47,602 bases of DNA from Parcubacteria group bacterium GW2011_GWA2_43_11 (GTDB lineage Bacteria; Patescibacteriota; Minisyncoccia; Phycocordibacterales; UBA12088). Every line of letters starts with the position of its first letter. The stretch's first letter is position 1. The translations under genes were made by a program, and so were the position numbers. This document shows, in pieces, positions 38,201 to 46,830 of this stretch. The DNA is taken from positions 1-47,602 of the forward strand of contig LCFC01000005.1 of the NCBI GenBank assembly GCA_000998805.1, given 5' to 3'. Under the pieces are notes generated by a model, which was not told the DNA's origin, did no database searches, and worked only from the letters and a program-made list of their open reading frames with translations.

Positions 38201-38791
38201 CATCACATAACTATAAAAAAGTCTGAGGAATCGAAGCCAGAGACGGTGTACTACGACATGCAACTCAGGTATGCATTGCCCCCTGACTTGGTGCCTCCTC
38301 GTGATGAAGGATTTACTATTGAACGAACTCTTGTAAAACACGGTACGAGCGAAGCGATACAGAAAGCACATGTAGGAGATATTGTGACAGGAAAAATCGA
38401 AATTACCGTTCCGAGAATATCTCATGCAGTAAGTGTGGAAAGTTACATACCAGCTGGGTTTGAGTTAGTGAATTTCAAATTTGCTACAGAAGAATCTCGT
38501 GATTTGAGCTATGATGACAATGGAGAAGCTTATGAAGATATAGCAGAGGTTCCTTGGGATGACCCCGAGCCAGGGCAACGAAAGTGGCCAACAACGTATG
38601 AGGAAATGCGCGATGATAGAGTATTTACCTTTACAGAAGAAGTACAGCCGGGTACCTATGTGTATGAGTATACGCTTCGAGCTCTCATCCCTGGCACATA
38701 CCGTCACATGCCTGCAGTAGTACAAGAAATGTACACCCCAGAAGTGTATGGTCGTACCTACGGTAGCTCATTTACTATAGAACCTACGTAA
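32282..38791 (+). CDS. Bacterial alpha-2-macroglobulin family protein, N-terminal TM anchor, intact thioester motif
   Basis: 2169 aa; MG-like domains; YLYTDRPIYRPGDTVQIKGI; SRYPYECTEQIASRL (CxEQ); LLGRQTGEGGFSFYSGSPASMHLTVEVITAL. Confidence 0.95.
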   Translation: MDESVENHSETVSNEGVVAPVVSHTFLNTLCSKLRSHVQLFRIRLNLFISYAKAHWRKKHYIFVGVILVLVVLTVARLVFDFGRDPLWLAYSGSYRLVPDSISQSAILPISIPEEAGHVTKEQVQFLPELQGDFIESNQEDILLFKPHELPQIGSFYNVALTYDEVTIDADFKVAEDPFVVSILPTSDTEVHEDTKVSVIFNRPMVPLSTRDELDKEVVPVKIEPDVAGVWKWKSTRLLQFIPDEDLQRATKYTVTVNEGFRSLDGVPVRGFTHSFTTRTLKHHPVAPMVRFSQPLEIAFNQNVDLERTAKEVTLTQNGEKKKVRIEYAKQEEKKKRGFLGLAFFGSEKEYDKSKILIRPREDTHGREGLWDFESTYNLEIKTMYPLEGDIPLEEQFTWSYTIPAVVSSVQAKSKRSSHVEPGFFDPQGTLAVYFQEPIDISKTNVTLHGLEEVLYGTVCKFDTDGAVIYKKDSQDCEEEEDKKQLLLRVNPSAYQPSQSNTLVFEKITSEDGYVLNAKPLEYSVTSFPSLQIHKTVPSDGSNGASLTDLTICSNTPLKRPESIRNALNTEGYIVFPNDLWRNSERITSDYRKPICSTGEFQTTIRYGLHPQTKYMLKLSLEDEFGSRTQRDLQFTTGSASSNYTRFYNLQKYYNVSVPGKSRLTYGVENLPYVQVHICKVSANNFLRILDEGTDSDNKPPTSICETVKEVTVDLPDTYWVNNYFHFDVADHFEDTRGHYVISFTHPNYKNEKGVQMFDRTLLSISNFTVGEKRLDWYTDEYTPLTRGAKVVGNNLYWVLHANSLEPVYGATVETFAGKNLFSTEKQTTNIEGIAQLPAHENTRGAVVTLGGDTAVVSAAMDTLAYNWNIGTQSATYLYTDRPIYRPGDTVQIKGIDRVGYDNTWSTANTYNATVEIIDSRNDTISKQTVPVSVYGTFNLSIELPKDAPLGRYSISTFQGYGWFDVEEYVGAPFKVDVQTETSEYIAEETARLEVDARYYFDMPVANGELEYTVLAQDYHFDRYTDEYFSFGSDWYSCYWCGYGDEFITRSTVTLDENGKAFIDVPLTFTTYFEKPEETGSKLFTVIARVTDANGKQITGQNTVVVHRGEYYLGIKTDKYVAIQDEPLGVRIKSVDVQGVPQAIKNLSLQVIRVEWVSYRRQEVDGGYYWHSEEKKTPIETRTIHTNDSGDATDNVVFTQPGVYELILTGKDKDSNPIRSMTQLYVSGKGTTDVRPTNNEALTVKTNKPSYSTGEEATIVFESPYADARALITVERGAVYEYWIQRITNSIGTQKIPIHKNYAPSVYASVLLLGPGPEVKYGATEIRTDVADHELTIDVVPSKQSYLPGEEVTLTVKTTDHTGASVSADVSLAIVDMSVLALMGNPKKDPISFFYGSLPLGISTSHSAKNMLIEQEIPTGTKGGGGDSEDLETRKRGIFKDTAYWEASVVTNATGEATVRFVLPDNLTTWQIESLGVTQDTKLGVSYEEFTTKKNLMAIPQRPRFVIPGDVVWLGIQVANNTNEDITTLAHIESATLTLIDTKPKSVHVNANSQKTVYFATQAPQNITKGSHLVTFYAKNDAVKDVVEQRIPILEDMTYEVTATAGMTKGGSISESIYVPDYVLENQGELIVRAQPTLITSLFSAISVMSRYPYECTEQIASRLASLATIHRMSNLYDEETLSKVTSQVFDDPSYSVDDSIETDLTELLGRQTGEGGFSFYSGSPASMHLTVEVITALTTLKDAGYTVPDEVFNRAVKYILEAFAQSGQYNSNDLVARIAYALSSPYVSIEDKQEIAPRVIALANTTLTLEQLSSTALGYLAVATYEGPYPDNIAEAYYSALQNRLTLDARGAFVTNGPKTEYVWFESNEKNTVLLLRAITQRGGEHVALDTMLRWLMVSKQADGGWGSTNATYMVLDTILRLAEKREENRSAYLLELFKDTTSVATHRVTPQSLFDSLSYTFPISEFTREKIHHITIKKSEESKPETVYYDMQLRYALPPDLVPPRDEGFTIERTLVKHGTSEAIQKAHVGDIVTGKIEITVPRISHAVSVESYIPAGFELVNFKFATEESRDLSYDDNGEAYEDIAEVPWDDPEPGQRKWPTTYEEMRDDRVFTFTEEVQPGTYVYEYTLRALIPGTYRHMPAVVQEMYTPEVYGRTYGSSFTIEPT

Positions 38792-38902
38792 ACGGATGCA
38801 GTTCTAGAAAAACGAACAAAATGGAATGAGCTGTACACGTCGTACAGTGAACGACATTTTGTGAAGTTTGACAACGAAGTGCGCCGTTTACGTAGGTTCT
38901 AT
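38777..38902. repeat. Inverted-repeat element (19-bp perfect arms), copy 1 of an ACCTACGYAAACGGAT family
   Basis: ATAGAACCTACGTAAACGG (38777-38795) / CCGTTTACGTAGGTTCTAT (38884-38902); internal CTGTAC-ACGTC-GTACAG and ACAAAATG/CATTTTGT. Confidence 0.85.
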
Positions 38903-38903
38903 G

Positions 38904-40991
38904 CTATTTCGGAATCCTAGTCGGCTCACTAACAACCCTAACTTCTATTTGCTCATCCTGTGTAGCACTACTTGCGCTAATACTATACGTTCCTTCGTGC
39001 GTCGGATACCACGCATCACCCATGTGCTCTTTTCCATCTATTGACCACACAACGTCATCCCGTGCTGTGAGTGGTACACGCATACCCTCGGTAAATAAAA
39101 AAGTATCAAAATTGTGTGGAAAAAGAATCAAAGTGTTGCTTTCAAGTAATGATCTCGCTACTTCAACATTATCTGAAGCAAGACCCCAAGAATGCCCACG
39201 ATTGCTCGAAACAGGAACTACAGAAGAAAGATCTATGGGTGTTTTTTTGTCATAGGGTGTCGTGAACATAAGCTCCATAACATCATGCCATACCATACCA
39301 GCTCCTGCTGAACCTGAAACCATATTCATAGGGGTGTTTTTTACATTACCAATCCATACACCCACCGCGAAATCACCTGTGTATCCAACAGTCCAGCTGT
39401 CATGGTAGTCTCTTGAAGTTCCTGTTTTGACTCCATATCCTCCACGTGAGAGGTGTAAACTTCCCGTAATTCCGAATTGCTCCACCCCTGCAGTGCGATC
39501 TGTCAGGATGGCATTTATAAGGGCTACTTCGTCGGGATTTGCAATCACTGTATCCTCACGTAAAACAGAATGTGGTGGCGTGAAGTAATATGGATTACCA
39601 TCCTTCGTATGTGCTGAGACAAGACGTCGTAAGACTCCATGGTTTGCTAGGGCAGAAAACGAGTGTGTAAGTGTGACAAGATCTAGTTCCAACCCTCCTA
39701 GCGCAATACCATAGGCATACGAATCCCAAGATTGACGCGGAGAAAAACCCAAAACATTTTCAAGATACGCGTATGTATCAGGTAAGGTTATGAATCGTTG
39801 CACTTCTACCGTTGGTACGTTAAGACTATTCGCAAGTGACTCCTCAAGCGTAACCATACCTCGATATTTTCCATCATAGTTTTTTGGGTAGAGTGGAAAG
39901 CCTGTCTCTATTTCATATTTATACTCCCTATCCTCCACACGCGTATACGGACGAAGTCCTTTTGTGAAGCCGAGTAGATAAAGAAAAGGTTTAATAGTGC
40001 TTCCGATAGGTCGGGTCTCAAGTGCCATATTTATCCGCATTCCTTCAGTTTCAGTATCTGGAGCAGGTGATCCGACGAGAGCCAGTATCTCACCAGTGTG
40101 TACATCTACTACAGCAACGGCACCGTGTGTACTCCCATACTTCAGACCACGCTCAACATGGTCTGCAAGAATACTTCTGATACGTTCCGTAAGATCTACA
40201 TCTATTGTGGCCGTACATGACGTGCACCCCTCAAGTAAATCTGAAAGTTCAAGCCAAACACCACTATCATTTTTCGTTGCATTTGCTGTTTGTAGTGGCA
40301 TATGTGTACCGAGTGTATTTGCGAGCTCAAGTGCTTGTGCAAAATTTGTATCCGTGTGAGGTCGTGCACTATTTGGGTTTGAAAGTGCTGAGATAAGCTG
40401 GAGGATTTCATTCTCATTGAGCTCCGCGACTTGTTTACCAAAGTATGCGCGTGCTGCAGCAGGAAACCCTTGAATATTTCCACCCAAGGGAACGGTATTG
40501 AGGTACATCACCAGTATGTCATCTTTCGAATGGTAGAGCTCAAGTATACATGCAACACCAAGCTCATACAGTTTGTTAGTAAAGGTTCGTTCACTCGTGG
40601 TATGAAGTACTGTTTTCCCAAGTTGTTGTGTAATGGTACTGGCTCCTCCGTGAGGACTATTATTGAGATACTCAATCGCTACACGTATAAGACGAAATAT
40701 GTGCACGCCGGGATGATAGTAAAACCAGTCGTCTTCTTTGCGCAATACAAGAGAAGAAAGTTGCTTTGGAAATGTCGTAGCAAACATGCACACTTGTTCA
40801 TTCGGATTTAAATCTATGCGGATAACTTGTCCAGTTCTGTCGTACGTGACTTCCGAAGCCAGTAATGCATATTCACGCATGATTTTTTTATCAATCGAAT
40901 AAGAAATTAAGAACACGCTTAGTAGTACGCTCGAGAAAATAACACAAAAAAGCAGTATGCGTTTGCGAGACGCATTTCTTATCGATATCAT
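38904..40991 (-). CDS. pbpC: Penicillin-binding protein 1C (start re-assigned from 41048)
   Basis: Glycosyltransferase HGGASTITQQLGKTVL; transpeptidase ETRPIGSTIKPFLYLLGF and YGVKTGTSRDYHDSW; C-terminal beta domain VVWSIDGKEHMGDAWYPTHEGTYSI. Confidence 0.93.
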   Translation of the reverse strand: MISIRNASRKRILLFCVIFSSVLLSVFLISYSIDKKIMREYALLASEVTYDRTGQVIRIDLNPNEQVCMFATTFPKQLSSLVLRKEDDWFYYHPGVHIFRLIRVAIEYLNNSPHGGASTITQQLGKTVLHTTSERTFTNKLYELGVACILELYHSKDDILVMYLNTVPLGGNIQGFPAAARAYFGKQVAELNENEILQLISALSNPNSARPHTDTNFAQALELANTLGTHMPLQTANATKNDSGVWLELSDLLEGCTSCTATIDVDLTERIRSILADHVERGLKYGSTHGAVAVVDVHTGEILALVGSPAPDTETEGMRINMALETRPIGSTIKPFLYLLGFTKGLRPYTRVEDREYKYEIETGFPLYPKNYDGKYRGMVTLEESLANSLNVPTVEVQRFITLPDTYAYLENVLGFSPRQSWDSYAYGIALGGLELDLVTLTHSFSALANHGVLRRLVSAHTKDGNPYYFTPPHSVLREDTVIANPDEVALINAILTDRTAGVEQFGITGSLHLSRGGYGVKTGTSRDYHDSWTVGYTGDFAVGVWIGNVKNTPMNMVSGSAGAGMVWHDVMELMFTTPYDKKTPIDLSSVVPVSSNRGHSWGLASDNVEVARSLLESNTLILFPHNFDTFLFTEGMRVPLTARDDVVWSIDGKEHMGDAWYPTHEGTYSISASSATQDEQIEVRVVSEPTRIPK

Positions 40992-41057
40992 GCATAAAGT
41001 ATAGCAGTTTATGTATATAATAGGATCTATAAAATAAATATATTCCAATACATTTCC

Positions 41058-41540
41058 ATGAAAGAAAAAATGCCAGAAGAAGAATTTTATAAATCACTCC
41101 CACGAAAGCGGATGGCGGCAGGTGTTTTGTTTTTCAATGACAAACAGGAAGTGCTTTTGGTAAAAATGAGCTACAAGGATGGATGGGGAATTCCAGGAGG
41201 AGTGATTGATGCGAACGAATCTCCACTACAAGGCGCGCTCCGCGAGGTGCAAGAAGAACTTAATCTTACTATTCCTACAGAAACACTCTCATTAGTGTGT
41301 CTTGCCTACTACCCTGGAAATGGACACATAACTGAATCACTGCAGTTTATGTTTTATGGGGGAGTACTGATAGAAGAGCAAATACAAAGCATTTCACTAC
41401 AAGAAGATGAGCTAACTGAGTGCCGGTTTTTTGAAAAGGATGAAGCTATTCCATTACTCTCAAACCAAAAGTTGGGTAATCGCGTCCGCCGGTCCTATGA
41501 AGCAATTGAGAATAACACATTTTATTATCTAGATAATTAA
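41058..41540 (+). CDS. NUDIX hydrolase
   Basis: GVIDANESPLQGALREVQEELNL = NUDIX box. Confidence 0.92.
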   Translation: MKEKMPEEEFYKSLPRKRMAAGVLFFNDKQEVLLVKMSYKDGWGIPGGVIDANESPLQGALREVQEELNLTIPTETLSLVCLAYYPGNGHITESLQFMFYGGVLIEEQIQSISLQEDELTECRFFEKDEAIPLLSNQKLGNRVRRSYEAIENNTFYYLDN

Positions 41541-41642
41541 TTCTAGTATTCTCACTAGTATTAGTTACGTAATTAAAAGTTTCTTAGTATCCTAATTCGT
41601 AAACTCTCGGCTTTTCCACTCCTTTACGGTATAATCGAATCT

Positions 41643-43145
41643 ATGCAAACTGAACACACTACTGATGAAGAACGGAAACCTGAAGAGCGTGCTGACCGTA
41701 TCAAGAAACTGGAACTTATCAAGGAGCTTGGCATGGCACCGTATGCCAGCAAGTATGAAAGGACTCACACTATTACTGAGGCACGTAGTTTAGTGGTAGG
41801 AACTCCAAACGTCCGCATTGCCGGAAGAATCATCCTTTCGAGAAATATGGGAAAGATGGGTTTTTGTCAATTACAGGACTTTTCAGGAAAGATACAGCTC
41901 GTGCTCAAGGTTGGTGAAGTTGACCAAGAAACATACAAAAACTTTTTTGCGATTCTCAGTATCGGAGACTTTGTGGGTGTTGAGGGTGAAATTTTTACAA
42001 CACAAAAGGGTGAGCTGTCCGTATTGGTAAAGTCATTCACATTTCTGAGCAAAGCACTTCGAGCACTTCCAGAGAAATGGCACGGGCTTAAAGATATAGA
42101 AACGATGTACCGCAAACGATATCTCGATCTCATTACTAACAAAGAAACTTTTGATCGTTTTAAATTCAGAAGTGATTTTATCTGGGAACTCAGGAAATTT
42201 TATGTGGAAAACGGTTTTCTGGAAATAGACACTCCAGTGCTTTCAAACACAGCATCAGGTGCACTTGCCAAGCCTTTTACAACACACTACAACGCTCTTG
42301 ATCTTGATGTATACCTACGCATAGCACCTGAACTTTTCCTCAAGGAAGCTATCGTCGGTGGTTTTGACAGGATATTTGAGGTAGCCCGCGTATTCCGCAA
42401 CGAAGGTATGGACTCAAGTCATCTGCAGGAATTTACGATGATAGAACATTATGCAGCCTACTGGGATTTTGAAGACAACATGCGGTTTACGGAGAAGATG
42501 TTGACTGAAGTAATACAAAAACTGAAGGGGAATCTTGTAATGCAGATATACAACAAAGACGAGGAGCTGGTAGATGTTGATTTTAGTGGACCATGGCAGA
42601 GAGTGTCTTTCCGAGAGCTCTTACTTCAAGATTGTAATATTGATATTGACGCATTTCCTACAGCAGAAGACTTACGAGAGGAGATTAAAAAGAAAGGTAT
42701 TAACATCGTGGATATTGAAAAGCTAGGTAGAGGCAATCTTATTGACTCACTCTACAAGAAAGTGTCACGACCCAAGTTGGTGAAACCTGTGTTTTTAATA
42801 AACCACCCCCTAGACCTTTCCCCCCTCGCACGCAAGAATGACACTAACCCACTCATAGTTGATCGCTTCCAGCTTGTCATAAACGGTTGGGAAATACTTA
42901 ATGCATATAGCGAGCTTATTGATCCTATCGACCAAAACGAACGATTTGATTTTCAGACTAAAGCAAAACTTGGCGGGGACGAAGATGCGATGACTAAGGA
43001 TGATGATTACGTAGAGGCTATGGAGTATGGTATGCCCCCAATCTCCGGGTGGGGAATGGGGCTTGAGAGGATAGTAGCACTTCTTACACAACAAAAAAAT
43101 CTTCGCGATGTGGTCATGTTTCCACTTTTGAGGCCAAAAGATTGA
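41643..43145 (+). CDS. lysS: Lysyl-tRNA synthetase (class II)
   Basis: RIAGRIILSRNMGKMGFCQLQDFSGKIQL; YRKRYLDLITN; RIAPELFLKEAIVGGFDRIFEVARVFRNEGMDSSHLQEFTMIEHYAAYWDF; ISGWGMGLERIVALL. Confidence 0.98.
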   Translation: MQTEHTTDEERKPEERADRIKKLELIKELGMAPYASKYERTHTITEARSLVVGTPNVRIAGRIILSRNMGKMGFCQLQDFSGKIQLVLKVGEVDQETYKNFFAILSIGDFVGVEGEIFTTQKGELSVLVKSFTFLSKALRALPEKWHGLKDIETMYRKRYLDLITNKETFDRFKFRSDFIWELRKFYVENGFLEIDTPVLSNTASGALAKPFTTHYNALDLDVYLRIAPELFLKEAIVGGFDRIFEVARVFRNEGMDSSHLQEFTMIEHYAAYWDFEDNMRFTEKMLTEVIQKLKGNLVMQIYNKDEELVDVDFSGPWQRVSFRELLLQDCNIDIDAFPTAEDLREEIKKKGINIVDIEKLGRGNLIDSLYKKVSRPKLVKPVFLINHPLDLSPLARKNDTNPLIVDRFQLVINGWEILNAYSELIDPIDQNERFDFQTKAKLGGDEDAMTKDDDYVEAMEYGMPPISGWGMGLERIVALLTQQKNLRDVVMFPLLRPKD

Positions 43146-43346
43146 TGAGTTAAAAGTTAAATGTTGAAAGTTTAAAGTTCTTGCCACGCTGTGGCGGAGC
43201 GGGTATCGCTCTGAGAGGTAAGTTTTGAGTCAACGAAGTAAATACTAAAATTAATTTTAGTATTTTAAGATTTATGCTCTCAGCCATCTACCTAGCGAAG
43301 TCTGTGTTTTTGACTTTCAACATTTAACTTTTAACTTTCAACTCAT
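43145..43346. repeat. Interspersed AGTTAAA-type repeat in inverted orientation, arms 27/34 bp
   Basis: Left ATGAGTTAAAAGTTAAATGTTGAAAGT; reverse complement of right arm is ATGAGTTGAAAGTTAAAAGTTAAATGTTGAAAGT (identical but for a 7-bp insertion). Confidence 0.85.
43240..43265. repeat. 26-bp perfect palindrome AAATACTAAAATTAATTTTAGTATTT
   Basis: Self-reverse-complementary; layout resembles the 8164-8191 palindrome. Confidence 0.85.
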
Positions 43347-43404
43347 AAATTGCCACTTATTTCAGAATTTAAGTCAATAACAAGATACTGGTATACTATT
43401 CAAC

Positions 43405-44247
43405 ATGAAAAACCCAGTAGTTATAGGAGGAATTACTCTCTTGGTGCTCGGATTGATTCTAGTTGGTGTGCGTATGTTGCCAGAAAAATCATCTGAAACT
43501 AGTGAGGATACCAAAACAACAAGTGTGGATGACGTTGCACAGGCTATTACAATAACCCCCATAGAACACGCAACGGCAGTTATTAATATTGCGGACAAGG
43601 TCATATACGTTGACCCTGTAGGAGGAGGTATTGCATTTTCCGGCAAGCCAACAGCAGATATTATTTTGATTACTGACATCCATGGAGATCACTTCAATAC
43701 ATCAACATTGAATGCTGTTGTTGGGGATACGACCATCATTGTTGCGCCTGCTCAAGTTGCAGCTCAACTTCCGATTTCACTTAAAGATAAAACAATCACA
43801 CTTACAAACGGAGAAAAAACTGAACAGAAAGGTGTCACGATTGAGGCAATTCCTATGTACAACATCCCTGAACGCTCTGACGAGGCTCATACGAAGGGGA
43901 GAGGAAATGGCTATGTTCTGGAAAAAGACGGTGCACGTGTGTATGTGGCAGGTGATACTGAAGGTACGCCAGAAATGCATGCACTTAAAAATATACATGT
44001 TGCACTTATTCCCATGAATTTGCCATACACTATGTCAGTGGAAGATGCGGCGGAGGCAGTCTTGGCCTTTGCACCCGCAATGGTGTATCCCTACCACTAT
44101 CGAGGTAGTGCTGGACTGAGTGATGTTGAAAAGTTTAAAAACCTCATAAATCAAGGTAATCAAAACATTGAGGTAGTACTCCTTGATTGGTATCCTGCGG
44201 AACCTTCATCATCTCCCGATACTGCAACAAGGGTGCGTGTTGATTAG
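43405..44247 (+). CDS. MBL-fold metallo-hydrolase (UlaG-like), N-terminal TM/signal anchor
   Basis: ILITDIHGDHFN; VYVAGDTEGTPEM; MVYPYHYRG. Confidence 0.9.
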   Translation: MKNPVVIGGITLLVLGLILVGVRMLPEKSSETSEDTKTTSVDDVAQAITITPIEHATAVINIADKVIYVDPVGGGIAFSGKPTADIILITDIHGDHFNTSTLNAVVGDTTIIVAPAQVAAQLPISLKDKTITLTNGEKTEQKGVTIEAIPMYNIPERSDEAHTKGRGNGYVLEKDGARVYVAGDTEGTPEMHALKNIHVALIPMNLPYTMSVEDAAEAVLAFAPAMVYPYHYRGSAGLSDVEKFKNLINQGNQNIEVVLLDWYPAEPSSSPDTATRVRVD

Positions 44248-44357
44248 ATGCTTCATAATTTACAAAAAAAATATATACTTGACTTATTATTATAAGAATG
44301 ATTTAACTTGTAGGGACTTACGAACCTTATCTGTTGAATAAAACATAAGGAGATACC

Positions 44358-45404
44358 ATGTTAGAAAATGAGATTATCGAATTAAACAAGGGGAGGAGTG
44401 CTGTGTATTGCTCTCAAGCAGCTCAAGATGAACGAGCAAGGTACGTAGCGAATCACCCAACGAACATCTTGGTTTTCAAATGTATGGATGGAAGAATTAA
44501 CCTTCCTTTCATCACCGGTGTTCCTATAGGTGTATTTCGCCCGTTCCGCCATGTTGGGGGCAAGTTTACACTTCTTGGAGACCCTTACCTTAATCACCTC
44601 GTTCGTGAAGAAAATGAGGAGGCAATGCGACAAGGCAGACCGACCTTGTCACTCTGTACATACCACTTTTCAAAAGGCGACAAACATCGCGGATGTGCAG
44701 GACACAAATATGATACTGCGTCTGCTCGCAGTGGTGCCATAGCACTCAAGAAGGAGTTTGATGTTGTGTTTGGTACACACAACATCGAAATGGGGGCTAT
44801 ACTTCTTGGTATAGAGACTGATGAAGATTCAATCGTCTTTACAAACGAAGCAGGTGAAACTTTCTCTATTGCTGAAAACACTGAGGTAGCAGATGCTACT
44901 GCAATACGTGTTAAGCTTTCTCGTATCTACCCGGACATTTCAGAACAGATGCTCAATGATCTTCTACCACTTGCATATGGAGATCGTGCTCACGTACGCA
45001 CACTCAAACTTGCTGGTGCCAGACCTCATTCTGAGCTTGTACATGGAGAAGACATTATTTGTGTAGGGCGTGGTTTTGATTGGCTACACCTACCTAACCG
45101 TGCGCTCATAATTGGCCCTTACAAATACTACGACCACACGTGGAAAGATGCGATAGCAATTGCGGGCAACATCGTTCGAGGCAACTTTGAGAGCAATCCT
45201 AACTTAAAAAAAGGGGGAGCACTTCTTATTATTTCAGCACCATATCGAAACCTTGAGGAAAAAGGAATTGCAATGACGCAGTCAGATTCCTATTCCAAAG
45301 TTGCACAAGATGCACTTGGAGAAAATATCAAAAATCTCAATATGAAAATTCTTGTCGGCGTTACCGACATGACAACGATGAAGTTCCACCAACTTAAAAT
45401 CTAG
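44358..45404 (+). CDS. Conserved hypothetical protein with beta-carbonic-anhydrase-like metal motifs
   Basis: LVFKCMDGRIN (CxDxR-like) and KGDKHRGCAGH (HxxC-like); strong SD AAGGAGAT upstream. Confidence 0.6.
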   Translation: MLENEIIELNKGRSAVYCSQAAQDERARYVANHPTNILVFKCMDGRINLPFITGVPIGVFRPFRHVGGKFTLLGDPYLNHLVREENEEAMRQGRPTLSLCTYHFSKGDKHRGCAGHKYDTASARSGAIALKKEFDVVFGTHNIEMGAILLGIETDEDSIVFTNEAGETFSIAENTEVADATAIRVKLSRIYPDISEQMLNDLLPLAYGDRAHVRTLKLAGARPHSELVHGEDIICVGRGFDWLHLPNRALIIGPYKYYDHTWKDAIAIAGNIVRGNFESNPNLKKGGALLIISAPYRNLEEKGIAMTQSDSYSKVAQDALGENIKNLNMKILVGVTDMTTMKFHQLKI

Positions 45405-45428
45405 CGATTACTTTTTTCAATTCAACAA

Positions 45429-45456
45429 AAAGACCCGGGGTTCGCTTCGGGTCTTT
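45429..45456 (+). terminator. Intrinsic terminator
   Basis: AAAGACCCG...CGGGTCTTT. Confidence 0.85.
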
Positions 45457-45558
45457 GTATTTTCCTACACTAAATGGGAATACAAGCGATAGTAGGTCTG
45501 TTTCTTCATGAAAAATTCTTGAATGTCATTGAGAGAAGAGTATTCTTACCTGTAACCA

Positions 45559-46827
45559 ATGAACGCAAAAAACGCAAACGACGAAGATAACAAAGTATGG
45601 GACGTAATTGTCATAGGTGGTGGTCCTGCAGGTATGATGACTGCTGGTAGAGCAGGAGAACGAGGACATTCAGTACTGCTACTTGAAAAAAATCCAATCT
45701 TTGGAAAGAAACTACTTCTAACCGGTGGTGGCAGATGTAACATTACCAACAACAAAACAAATGTCCGGGAAATGGTTCTTAAATACAAAACTGGAAGTAA
45801 ATTTTTATACTCCACATTTGCACAACACGGTGTCACTGACTCAATGAAATTTTTTGCTTCGAAAGGTATTGCACTTAAAGAAGAAAATGAAGGGAGATTA
45901 TTTCCTGTTTCTAATTCTGCAAAAACAGTTCGCGATGCGCTCGTTACCTATATGGAACACAGCAAAGTCACAGTGCGTACAAGATGCACCGTGACAGCGA
46001 TTACTAAAGATGAAAAAAGTGGTTTGTTTTATATTACTCTACTAAACACAAAGCGTGTTTGCGCAAAAAAATGCGTTGTTGCTTCAGGTGGCGTATCCCA
46101 CCCAGAAACAGGGTCAACCGGAGAATGTTTTACATGGCTTTCAACACTCGGACATGAAGTGCAAAAAAATAACTACGCACTTGTGCCTATTTCACTCAAG
46201 GATACATGGGTAAAAAAACTTGCAGGAATTGCACTACCAGAATGCAAACTTACTCTCTACTGTGATGAGAAAAAGCAGTGTGTACAGTCTGGAAAAGTAC
46301 TTTTTACTCATGTTGGCCTGAGTGGTCCTCTGGTCCTTAACTTAAGTAAAACAATAGGAACACTACTCTCTCAGGGCACGGTCACGCTCAAACTTGATGT
46401 ACTTCCGACACACGAAATTGGCGAATTGCGAAAAACTTTCCAAACTCTACTTGCGCAAGAATCCAATAAAAAAATAAAAAATGTCTTGGGAATATTTATC
46501 CCCTCAGGCATGGTGGGGCCTCTACTAGAAATAACAGGTGTCGACGGAGAAACACCAAATCACTCACTTCGTGCGCACGATAGAGTAAAAATTGTAACAT
46601 GCATGAAAGCCTTAACCTGTACGGTTAACCGTTTACTTGGCGCTGAGAAAGCGGTCATATCTTCAGGAGGAATTTTGCCTACTGAAGTAAACTTCAAAAC
46701 AATGGAATCTCGCCTTGTACAAGGTCTATATATTGTGGGTGATGTGCTCAATATTGACAGGCCTTCAGGTGGCTACAGTCTACAGCTCTGCTGGAGTACT
46801 GGGTATGTAGCTGGCTCTCACATCTAA
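45559..46827 (+). CDS. HI0933/YhiN-family flavoprotein (NAD(P)/FAD-dependent oxidoreductase)
   Basis: WDVIVIGGGPAGMMTAGRAGERGHSVLLLEKN; KLLLTGGGRCNITNN; GLYIVGDVLNIDRPSGGYSLQLCWSTGYVAG. Confidence 0.95.
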   Translation: MNAKNANDEDNKVWDVIVIGGGPAGMMTAGRAGERGHSVLLLEKNPIFGKKLLLTGGGRCNITNNKTNVREMVLKYKTGSKFLYSTFAQHGVTDSMKFFASKGIALKEENEGRLFPVSNSAKTVRDALVTYMEHSKVTVRTRCTVTAITKDEKSGLFYITLLNTKRVCAKKCVVASGGVSHPETGSTGECFTWLSTLGHEVQKNNYALVPISLKDTWVKKLAGIALPECKLTLYCDEKKQCVQSGKVLFTHVGLSGPLVLNLSKTIGTLLSQGTVTLKLDVLPTHEIGELRKTFQTLLAQESNKKIKNVLGIFIPSGMVGPLLEITGVDGETPNHSLRAHDRVKIVTCMKALTCTVNRLLGAEKAVISSGGILPTEVNFKTMESRLVQGLYIVGDVLNIDRPSGGYSLQLCWSTGYVAGSHI

Positions 46828-46830
46828 ACT

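Noticed and set aside
42810-43187. 125-aa minus-strand ORF MARTLNFQHLTFNS...
   Set aside because: Antisense to lysS; its N-terminus is translated interspersed repeat.
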